NCBI GenBank assembly: GCA_963799925.1
Contig: CAWCYZ010000001.1
Span: 62,001 to 126,000, forward strand
Reading direction: 5' to 3'
DNA: 64,000 bases
Source: DATBQN01 sp963799925
GTDB taxonomy: Bacteria > Acidobacteriota > Thermoanaerobaculia > Multivoradales > UBA5704
Numbering within the stretch: the first letter of the stretch is position 1; each line of letters starts with the position of its first letter. The translations under genes and the position numbers were made by a program. Positions 55,126 to 64,000 of this stretch are shown here, piece after piece. The notes beneath the pieces were generated by a model. The model worked only from the letters and a program-made list of their open reading frames with translations, was not told where the DNA came from and searched no databases.

Positions 55126-56463
55126 TCAGCGCAGCCGCAGCACCACCAGCGTGATGTCGTCCAGCTGATCGCCGTCCCCCTTGAAGCTCGAGAGGTCCTC
55201 GAGGATGGCGTCGCGCAGCGCGCGCGCCGAGCCCGCCGCCGCCGCTCGCCCGATGGCGCGCGCCAGGCGCGCCTCGCCGTACTCGCGGTCGAGGTGGTCG
55301 CGGGCCTCGGTCAGCCCGTCGGTGTAGAGCACCAGGCGGTCGCCCGGCGCGAACGGCACCGTCACCTGGTCGTAGACGGCGCCGAGCCGGGTGCCGAGCG
55401 GCGGGGCGCCGTGCCCCAGCTCGCCCCCCGGCACCTTGAAGGCCGGCGGATGCCCGGCGCTCGCCAGGGTCAGCGTCGCCGCCTCGCGGTCGAGCACGGC
55501 GCAGAGCAGGGTGACGAAGGTGCGCCGGTCGGTCGTCTCGCGCACCATGCGGTCGAGGCGGCGGAGCACCTCGGCCGGCCGGTCGAGCTCGTCGGTCAGC
55601 AGGTGGAGGCAGCTGCGCACCCCGGACAGCAGGAGCCCGCTCCCCAGGCCGTGCCCGGCGACGTCCGCCACCACCACCGCCAGGCGGCTCGGCGAGAGGA
55701 CGAAGTAGCCGTAGTAGTCGCCCCCCACCTCGGTCGCCGGCAGCGAGACGCCGGCGATCTCCACCCACGGCAGGTCGGGCGGCGCCTGCGGCAGCATGGC
55801 GAGCTGGATGCGCCGCGCGGTGTCGATCTCCTGGCGCATGCGCAGGCGCTCGCGCGAGCGCGCGTGCTCGCGCCGCCAGTCGGCGAGGAATACCTGGCGC
55901 TGGCGGCGGCTGAGGGCGATGGCGAGGAGGAGCGCGGCGGCGAGGAACACCGAGGAGGTCGACAGCGCGGCGTCGAAGACCGGGTGCCCGGAGGCGAGGC
56001 TGTGGCGGTAGAGGAGCAGCAGGGTGACCGCCCAGCAGCAGCCGAAGAGGAGCAGGTGCTCGAGGATGCGCAGGCGGATAAGCACGAGCAAGAAGGGGTA
56101 GGCGAAACCGGCGAGCCCGACGGCCAAGTCGACGTCCGGCAGCGGCAGGACGAGGAGGAGGAGCTGGACGATCAGGTAGGAGATGGTGATCTGGCGGAAG
56201 TGGCGGGAGAAGAGCTCGCTCTCGTCGGCCGAGAGGAAGCCGAGCACCAGCGCGACCGCGGCGAGCGCGGCGAGGCCGCGCACCGGCTGGCGCGAGAAGA
56301 CGGCCACCAGGCCGGACGCCGCGGCGAGGAGGGCGAAGACGGCGAGGAGCCGCTTGAGCGCGACGTAGTTGCGGTGGTCGAGGTGGCGCTCGACCGCCTC
56401 CTTCTCCTCGAGCAGGACGAGGTCGTCGAGCGACAGCGCCCTCACGCCGGCCACCCGAGGCAC
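55126..56463 (-). CDS. Membrane SpoIIE-type PP2C phosphatase
   Basis: 445 residues. N-terminal half has about six membrane helices (LLAVFALLAAASGLVAVF, LAALAAVALVLGFL, ITISYLIVQLLLLVLPL, YPFLLVLIRLRILEHLLLFGCCWAVTLLLLY, SSVFLAAALLLAIAL). A coiled-coil linker (RREHARSRERLRMRQEIDTARRIQLAMLPQ) leads to the phosphatase: VGGDYYGYF, VVVADVAGHGLGSGLLLS, DRLVLYTDGLTEARD and DDITLVVLRLR, with the metal-binding Asp residues of PPM/SpoIIE enzymes. It would dephosphorylate an anti-anti-sigma factor in response to a membrane signal. No STAS partner is adjacent. Confidence 0.88.
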   Translation of the reverse strand: MPRVAGVRALSLDDLVLLEEKEAVERHLDHRNYVALKRLLAVFALLAAASGLVAVFSRQPVRGLAALAAVALVLGFLSADESELFSRHFRQITISYLIVQLLLLVLPLPDVDLAVGLAGFAYPFLLVLIRLRILEHLLLFGCCWAVTLLLLYRHSLASGHPVFDAALSTSSVFLAAALLLAIALSRRQRQVFLADWRREHARSRERLRMRQEIDTARRIQLAMLPQAPPDLPWVEIAGVSLPATEVGGDYYGYFVLSPSRLAVVVADVAGHGLGSGLLLSGVRSCLHLLTDELDRPAEVLRRLDRMVRETTDRRTFVTLLCAVLDREAATLTLASAGHPPAFKVPGGELGHGAPPLGTRLGAVYDQVTVPFAPGDRLVLYTDGLTEARDHLDREYGEARLARAIGRAAAAGSARALRDAILEDLSSFKGDGDQLDDITLVVLRLR

Positions 56464-56727
56464 CCGGCGGCTCCGGCGGCTCCGGCGGCCCCGGCCCGCG
56501 AGGTCGAAGATCCGCCGCTCCGCCGCCAGGCTCTCATGCTCGTCGCTCGGCTCGGGAGGGGTCGGCCGACGGCTGGCGTCAGCGCCAGAGAACGTCCTCC
56601 GCGCTCCGGCGCGACCGGCGGTGCCGGCGTGGGCTCGCGGACAGGGACATCTCCTGAAGCGTAGCGGCAGCGCCGGCGCGACACAAGGGCGGCGACGCGG
56701 GGAGCCCGGTCGCCGGGCGAGAGCAGG

Positions 56728-59700
56728 TTACCGCGGCGCCGCCGGCGCCAGGACGCGGGCGAGACCCGCGGCTAGGGCGGCGGCGTGCGGCCCCTGCAAC
56801 AGCGAGTAGTGATCGCCGGCGAGCTCGCGCACCTCGAGGTTGCCGTCGACCAGGCCGCGCCAGCCCAGGGCGGGGTCGGCGCCCCACTCCGCCGGCCGGT
56901 CGGCGGCGCGGAAGAGGGCGAGCCGCCCGGCGTAGGGCGCCGGCGCGTACGAGCGCAGGGCGGCGAGGTTGGCGGCAAAGACGGCGGCGAGGCGGCGCGC
57001 CATGGCGGTGGCCTGCTCGGGCGAGAGGCTGGGGGGCAGCGCCCCCGCCCGCCGGGCGTAGCCGAGCGCCGCCTGCAACTGTTCCGCCGGCGGCAGCGCC
57101 GCGAGCTCGGCCGCTGCCTTCTCGACGTCGGCTCCCGAGAGCCCGGCGAGGTCGAGCACCAGCCGGCCGGCGACCTCGCTCTCGTCCGGCTCCGGCTCCG
57201 CTTCCGGCTCTCGCTCCGGCTGGCCCGGGCCGTCCGCTTGCCGCCGCTGGCGGGCGGGGTCGGGGGCCGCGCTGTCGATCAGCGCGACGACCTCGACGGC
57301 CTCGCCCCGCCGCCTCGCCTGCTGCGCCATCTCGTAGGCGATCACCCCGCCGAGCGACCAGCCGCCGAGGAGGTACGGCCCGCGCGGCTGGACCTCGGCG
57401 ATCGCCGCCAGGTAGGTCGCCGCCATCTCCTCGATCGTCCGCTGCGGCTCGCCGCCCGCGAGACCCACCGACTGCAGCCCATAGAACGGCCGCTCCGGGC
57501 CGAGCTGGCGCGCCAGCTCGGCATAGCAGAGGACGTTGCCGCCCACCGGATGGACGCAGAAGAATGGCCGCTCTCTCCCGGCGGACTGGATGAGCACCAG
57601 CGGCCGGGCGCCGGAGAGGGGTCTGCCAGGAGGCGCCGCCGGCGCGGCCTGGACCGCCGCGGCGGGCGCCGGCGCCGCGGGCGCTTCGCCGCCCCGCGCG
57701 GCCGGCTCGCTCCCCTCGCCCGCCGCCGGGAACGATTCCGGGTGGCGCGCGGCGAGGAGGCGGGCGAGGCCGGCCACGGTCGGCGCCTCGAAGAGGGCGG
57801 CGACCGGCACCTGGAGGCCCAGCCGCTCCTCGACGGCACGCAGCAGGAGCGCCCCCTGGAGCGAGGTCCCGCCGAGGGCGAAGAAGTCGTCGTCGCGCGA
57901 GACGGAGCCGGCGCCCAGCACCTCGGCCCAGGCGCCGGCGAGGGTGACCTCGAGCGGCGTCCGCGGCGCCTCCGCCCCGGCCTCCGGCCGCGGGCGCGCC
58001 GGCGCCGGGAGGGCGCGGCGGTCGACCTTGCCGGCGGCGTTCTTCGGCAGCGCGGAGAGCAGGACGAAGGCCGACGGCACCAGGTGGGGCGGCAGCGTCG
58101 CGTCGAGGAAGCTCCGCAGGGCCGCCGGCTCGAGGGCGCGCCCGGCGGCCGGGGCGACGTAGGCGACCAGCCGTTTGGCGACGAGCTCGCCGCCGGCCCC
58201 GTCGCTCCGCGCCACCACCGCCGCCTCCCCCACGTCGGGATGGCCGGCGAGCGCCGCCTCGACCTCCCCCGGCTCGACGCGGAAGCCGCGCACCTTCACC
58301 TGTGCGTCGATGCGGCCGAGGAACTCGAGGCGGCCGTCGGGAAGGAAGCGGGCGAGGTCGCCGGTGCGATAAAGGCGAGCCCCCGGCTCGCCGCTAACGG
58401 ATCGAATGCGAGCCCCGGCTCGCCGCTAACGGATCGAATGCGAGCCCCCGGCTCGCCGCTATCGGATCGAATCCGAACCCGACCTCGCCGTCGAACGGGT
58501 CGGGGACGAACGCCGCCGCGGTCAGCTCGGGCCGCCCGAAGTAGCCGCGCGCGAGGCCCACGCCGCCCAGGTGGAGGTGCCCGGGCACGCCGGCCGGCAC
58601 CGGCGCGAGCCGGCGGTCGAGCAGGTGAGCCCGCGCGCCGGCGAGCGGACGGCCGAGCGCCAGGACGCCGGCGCCCGGCGCCAGCTCCCCGAGGGTCGCG
58701 TAGACCGTCCCCTCGGTCGGGCCATAGGCATTCCACAGGCGGCGGCCGCGCGCCCAGCGCTCGGCCCACGGCAGCGGGCAGGCCTCGCCGCCCACCAGCA
58801 GGGCGCGGAGATCGGGGAGGTCGGGATCGGGCATGGCGCCGAGCGCCGACGGCGGCAGGAAGGTGACGCTGATCCGCCGCTCGCGCAGCAGCCGGTCGAG
58901 CGCCGGCCCCGGCATCAGCTCGCCCGCCGGGGCGAGGTGCAGGGAGGCGCCGGCGGCGAGCGCCATCGCCAGCTCGGAGATCGAGACGTCGAAGCTCGGC
59001 GAGGCGAATTGGAGGATGCGGTCCGCCGGCGTCAGGGCGCACTCGCGCCGCAGCGCCGCGGCCAGGTTGCCGAGGCCGAGATGGGTGACGGCGACGCCCT
59101 TGGGCCGGCCCGTCGAGCCCGAGGTGTAGATCAGGTAGGCGAGCGAGTGCGCGACGGCGCATCGGCCCGATCGCATCGGCCGTGACGCGGGCGAGCGGGG
59201 GGATCTCCTCGCCGCCCGGAGCGTCCAGCGCCGCGAGCTCCGCCGCGTCGAGGAAGAGCGTCCGCGGCAGCAGGCCGGGGAGGCGCGGCGAGAGCGACCG
59301 CGCGGTCACCAGCAGGGCGGCGCCGGAATCGGCGAGGAGGAAGGCGAGCCGCTCGGGCGGATAGCCCGGATCGAGCGGCACGTAGACGCCACCGGCCCGC
59401 ATCGTCGCCAGGAGCGCCGCGATCCACGCCGCCGAGCGGCCGAGGCAGACGCCGACGGCGACCTCGGGGCCGACCCCGAGCGCCGCGAGCCGCGCGGCGA
59501 GGCGCGCCACCCGCCGCTCGAGCGCGGCGTAGGTGAGCGTCTCCTCCGCCGCGACGATCGCCGTCGCTTGCGGGGTCGCCGCGGCGGCCGCGGCGAGGAG
59601 ATCGGGCAGGCTCTCGCCCAGCCGGCTGGGGCCGGCGACGGCGCTCCACTCGCCGCGCACCTGCCAGCTCTCGGCCGCGCTCAGCAGCGGCAGCTCGGAG

Positions 59701-62700
59701 AACGGCCGGGCCGGATCGGCGAGGGCCGCGGCGAGCAGCGCCTCGTACTGCCGGAGCATGCGGCGGACGGTGGTGCGGAAGTAGAGGTCGTGGCGGTAGG
59801 CGAGGGCGACCAGGGCGCCGTCCGGCCGCTCGTCGACCGAGAGGGTGAGGTCGAACTTGACGCTGTCGCTGTCGATCGCCACCGGCGCGAGGTCGAGGCC
59901 GGAGAGCTCGGCCCCGGCACCGGCGTCGGCGCGCGCGCCGGCGCCCTGGAAGGTGAACATCACCTGGAAGAGCGGCGTGCGGCTGCGGTCGCGCGCCGGC
60001 TGCAGCACCTCGACCACCTTCTCGAACGGCAGGTCCTGGTGCGCGTAGGCCGCCTTGGCGGCGTCCCGCACCCGCCCGAGCAGCGCGCCGAAGCCGGGCT
60101 CGCCGCCGAAGTCGGCGCGCAGCACCAGGGTGTTGGCGAAGAAGCCGATCAGCCCCTCGACCTCGGAGCGCGTGCGGTTGGCGATCGGGAAGCCGACCGC
60201 GACGTCGTCCTGGCCGGCGAGGCGGCCGAGGAGGGCGGCGAAGCCGGCGAGGAAGGCCATGAAAGGCGTCGCCCGCGAGCGCTCGGCGAGCGCCGCGACG
60301 GCGTGCGGAGCGTCGCCCGGGAGCCACTGGCCGAGAGTGCCGCCGCGGTAGGTCTGGATCGGCGGGCGCGGCAGGTCGCTCGGCAGGTCGAGCACCGCCG
60401 CGCCGCCCAGGCGTCTCCTTCCAGAAGGCGATCTGCCGCGCCAGCACCTCGCCCTGCAGCCAGGAGCGCTGCCAGACCGCGAAGTCGGCGTACTGGATCG
60501 GCAGCGGCGGCAGGGGCGAGGGGAGCCCCTGCGCGCAGGCGCCGTAGAGCGCCGCCAGCTCGCGGGTCAGCACCTCCATCGACCAGCCGTCGGAGACGAT
60601 GTGATGCATGGTGAGGAGGACCACCTGGCCGCCGGCCCCCGCGGCGCCGAGCGTCACGATCGACGTGCGCAGCAGCGGTCCGCGCTCGAGGTCGAAGGGG
60701 CGCATCGCCTCCTCGCTGGCGAGCCGCCGGACCTCCGCGTCGCGCCGGCCGGCGGGACCGTTCGAAGCGGTCGGCAACGCGGCGAGGTCGACGACCGGGA
60801 GCCGCCGCGGCGCCGGCGGCGCCACCACCTGGACCGGCGCGCCGTCGACGACGGCGAAGGTGGTGCGCAGCGCCGCGTGGCGGCGGACGACCTCGTCGAC
60901 GGCGGCGGCGAACGCCGGCAGGTCGAGGCCGCCGCCGAAGCGGATCGCGGTCGGGATGTTGTAGGTCGGCGCGCCGGGGTCGAGCCGGTCGAGGAACCAC
61001 AGCCGCTCCTGGGCGAAGGAGAGCGGCGCCACCACCTCCTCTCCGGCCGTCGCCGGCGCGACAGCGATCGCTCCCAGGCGCGGCTCGCGGCCGCCGGGCT
61101 CGATCTCGAGCGCGGCGGCCGCGGTCAGCCCCGGGAAGCGCTCTTCGAGATAGGCGGCGAGGCCGGCGACCGTCGGGGCGTCGAAGAGGGCCGCCACCGG
61201 GATCGGCCGCCGCAGCCGCTCCTGGAGCTGGAGGATCAGATGGGCGCCGTCGATCGAGTTGCCGCCGAGGGCGAAGAAGCCGTCCTCCGCGCCGACCGCG
61301 CCCCGGCCCAGCACCTCGGCGTAGGCGGCGGCGAGCAGGCGCTCGAGCGCCGTCCGCGGCATCGCCCGCGGGCGTCCGGACGGCGCCGGCGGCGCCGGCA
61401 GGCGTATGCGAGATCTCGGCGGCCCGGCGGGCGAGGGCCGCGCGGTCGACCTTGCCGTGCGCGCTCAGCGGCAGCTCGTCGACGATCTCCCATACGGCGG
61501 GGATCATGGGCTCCGGCAGGCTCCGGCGCAGGCGCGCCGCGAGGTCCCCCGGCGCGGCGCGGCGGGCGCCCGCGACGGCCGCGGGATCGTCCGAAGCCAG
61601 CGCCGCCAGCGCCACGAACGCCACCAGCTCGCCGGCGCGGGCGACGACCGCCGCCTGCCGCACCGCCGGATCGGCGGCGAGCGCCGCCTCGATCTCGCCC
61701 AGCTCGACACGGAAGCCGCGCACCTTGACCTGGCGGTCGACGCGGCCGAGGAACTCGAGCCGGCCGGCGGGCGTCCAGCGCACCCGATCGCCGGTGCGGA
61801 GCGCCCGGCCGCCGGCCGTGGGGACCCAGCGCTCGGCGGTGAGCTCCGGGCGGCCGAGGTAGCCGCGGGCGACCGCCGGGCCGGCGAGGAGGAGCTCGCC
61901 GGCGGCGCCGATGGGCGCCGGGTTGCCGTCGGCGTCGGCGACCGCCACGCGGACGCCGGGGAGCGGCCGGCCGATCAGGCTGCGGCCCTCGCCCGCCTCC
62001 ACCTCCCAGGCGGTGGCGGCGATCGCCGCCTCGGTGGGCCCGTAGAGGACGCTGACCGCCGCGGCGGGGAAGGCCGAACGGAGGTCGCGCGCCAGCTCGG
62101 CGGGCACCCGGTCGCCGCCCACCAGGACGCGGCGCAGGCGCTCCCCTCCCCCGCCCCGCCGGCGCACCGCGTCGACCACCTGGCGCATCACCGCCGGCAC
62201 GGCATGGAGGACGGTCATGCCGTCGAGCGCGGCGACGAGGCCCGGCAGATCGAGCGTCGGCTTGAGGTCGAAGACGACGGCGGTGCCGCCGGCCGCGAGC
62301 GGCGCGAAGAGCTCGAGGAGGAAGACGTCGAAGGAGTGCGGGGCGAGGACCGGCATGCGGTCGCCGGGCCGCCAGCCGAAGGCCGCCTGCAGGGCGCCCA
62401 AGGCTGTGCGCGAGCTGGCGGTGCTCGACCGCCACGGCCTTCGGCGCGCCGGTGCTGCCGGAGGTGTAGATCAGATAGGCGAGATCGCCGGGCGCCGCGC
62501 CGGCGGGAGCCGGCTCGCCGGGGCGCTCCGGCGCGGCGTCGCCGTCCACCCAGACGACCTCGCAGCCGGCGAGGCCGAGGGCCGCGATCCGCTCGGCGAG
62601 GGCACGCGGCGCGGCGAGCACGGCGCGGCCCGCCACGGCGACGGCGTCGGCGACCATGAAGGCGAGCCGCGCCGGCGGCAGATCGGGATCGAGCGGCACG

Positions 62701-64000
62701 TAGGCGCCGCCCGCCTGCCAGATCCCCCAGATCCCCACCGCGAGATCGGCCGTCCGCTCGCCGAAGAGGCCGACGCGGACGCCGGGGCCGACCCCGGCGC
62801 GGGCCAGCCGGCGCGCCAGGTCGGCGGCGCGGCCGGCGAGCTCGCCGTAGGTCAGCCGCGCGCCGCGCGCGGTCTCGACCGCCACCGCGCGCGGCGCCGC
62901 CGCCGCCGCCGCCGCCAGCCGCCGCGGCAGGAGGTCGGCTCGGCTGCCGGCCGCCGGCTCGCCCGCCCATTCGCGGCTGAGCTGGTGGCGCTCGGGCGCG
63001 GTCAGCAGCGGCAGGTCGGCGAGCCGGAGCGCCGGATCGGCGGCGGCGGCGGCGAGGAGGACGCCGGCGTGGTGGAGCAGCCGGGCCACCGTCGTCGCCT
63101 GGAAGAGATCGGTGCGGTAGACGGCGCTCGCGGCGAGCCCCTCGGCGGCGTCGGCGAGCGTGATCTCGAGGTCGAACTTGGCGCTCGCCCGGCTCGGCGG
63201 CAGGGAGGTGATGGCGAGGCCCGGCAGCTCGAGGCGTTCGCCATGCGCGTTCTGCAGCGCGAACATCACCTGGAAGAGGGGCGTGCGGCTGCGGTCGCGC
63301 TCCGGCTGCACCGCCTCGACCACCCGCTCGAACGGCAGGTCCTGGTGGGCGAAGGCGCCCAGCGCCACCTGCCGCACGCGGCCGAGGAGCGCCGCGAAAT
63401 CGGGGTTGCCGCCGAGGTCGGCGCGCAAGACCAGGGTGTTGACGAAGAAGCCGATCAGCGGCTCGACCTCGGGCCGGGTGCGGTTGGCGAGCGGCGAGCC
63501 GACGGCGACGTCGCGCTGCCCGGTCCAGCGCGCGAGGAGGGCGGCGACGCCGGCGAGGAGGGCCATGAAGAGGGTCGCCCCCTGGCTCTCGGCGAGGCGC
63601 GACAGACCCTCGCGGACGCCGGCGGGGAGCGGCGCCCAGGCGCTCTCGGCGCGCGCCGAGAGGCACCGGCGGGCGCGGGAGGTCGGTCGGCAGGTCGAGC
63701 GCCGGGACCCCGGCGAGGGTCGCCGTCCAGTAGGCGGTCTGTGCCGCCAGCCCGCTCTCCCCCAGCCGGCGCCGCTGCCAGAGGGCGAAGTCGGCGTATT
63801 GGATGGGAAGCGGCGGCAGCGGCGAGGCCGAACCGGCCGCCAGGGCGGCGTAGAGCGCCGTGACCTCGCGGATCAGCACCCCCATCGACCAGCCGTCGGC
63901 GATGATGTGATGCATGGTGAAGAGGGCGGCGTGCTCGTCCGGCCCGAGGGCGACGAGCGCGGCGCGCAGGAGCGGCCCGCGCGCCAGCGCGAACGGCCGG
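56728..64000 (-). CDS. Non-ribosomal peptide synthetase, C-A-T-C-A-T-TE, partial, several frameshifts
   Basis: A single gene entering from beyond the window. Order along the transcript: condensation domain 1 (HHIIADGWS at ~63905), adenylation 1 (YLIYTSGSTGAPK, LYGPTEAAI, GRALRTGDRVRW), carrier 1 (GGNSIDG, ~61255), condensation 2 (HHIVSDGWS, ~60600), adenylation 2 (YLIYTSGSTGRPK, FDVSISE, NAYGPTEGT), carrier 2 (GGTSLQG, ~57865) and thioesterase (GGWSLGG, DHYSLL). The parts lie in successive frames; breaks are near 63660, 62400, 61390, 60405, 59165 and 58400-58475, each net one extra base. Function: assembly and release of a peptide; two modules visible, substrates not assigned. It is the last gene of its strand here, 260 bp before the SpoIIE gene start. 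Confidence 0.85.
58374..58475 (-). repeat. Three tandem 33-bp units inside the NRPS adenylation domain
   Basis: Units of 33, 32 and 33 bp, each GCGAGCC(C4-5)GGCTCGC followed by CGCTA(A/T)CGGATCGAAT. The GC part is a perfect hairpin arm and is also the gene's own coding for GEPGAR just before the A7 motif LYRTGD. In frame, a unit encodes FDPLAASRGLA. The middle unit lacks one base in its C run, adding to the frameshift here. Confidence 0.75.

Overview
This is a GC-rich (about 70 %) bacterial chromosome segment. Taxonomy is inference only. The abundance of secreted proteins carrying a PCR(I/V)xDTR...GYF module, a sigma factor next to a zinc-finger/TPR/CHAT protein, a DUF1800/DUF1501 pair and TPR proteins with a zinc-ribbon-like start all recall Acidobacteriota (Thermoanaerobaculia-like) metagenome genomes. 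Housekeeping anchors are secA (37952-40657), guaB (46170-47639), a comM/yifB ATPase (26702-28225) and msrA (51839-52555).

Layout. 1-2305: tail of a membrane protein, a GT2 glycosyltransferase and a small secreted protein on divergent promoters. 2306-5217: lower-GC accessory DNA with a DUF3800 gene, a DUF1801 gene and a possible integron attC site. 5147-11743: a tandemly duplicated pair of small beta-rich proteins, divergent from a three-gene operon (sigma factor, membrane zinc-finger/TPR/CHAT caspase-like protease, unknown 241-residue protein). This is the most likely undescribed system here. 12006-26552: surface-polysaccharide locus with several glycosyltransferases, two polytopic membrane proteins and a Wzm/Wzt-type ABC exporter, interrupted by two paralogous secreted proteins. 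26702-36449: comM, a secreted trypsin-like protease, a sigma-like/TPR pair with a decayed paralogue, and a GH63-type glucosidase. 36450-47639: M23 peptidase, secA, a 16-unit 21-bp repeat array, the DUF1800/DUF1501 pair and guaB. 47640-53347: accessory stretch with small unknown genes, gene-end relics (guaB, dinB), a decayed VapBC-type module, duplicated palindromic repeats and msrA. 53495-64000: peptidoglycan-binding protein, GNAT, a SpoIIE-type phosphatase and the 3' part of an NRPS (C-A-T-C-A-T-TE) running off the window end.

Many otherwise well-conserved genes are broken by single-base frameshifts. Of 15 that I placed, 14 are equivalent to one extra base, which points to systematic sequence error rather than decay. 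I give such loci as single genes spanning the break. Three dispersed repeat families stand out: a ~100-bp element with terminal inverted repeats found only between divergent genes, a 64-bp palindrome duplicated together with the end of a dinB gene, and the 21-bp array after secA.
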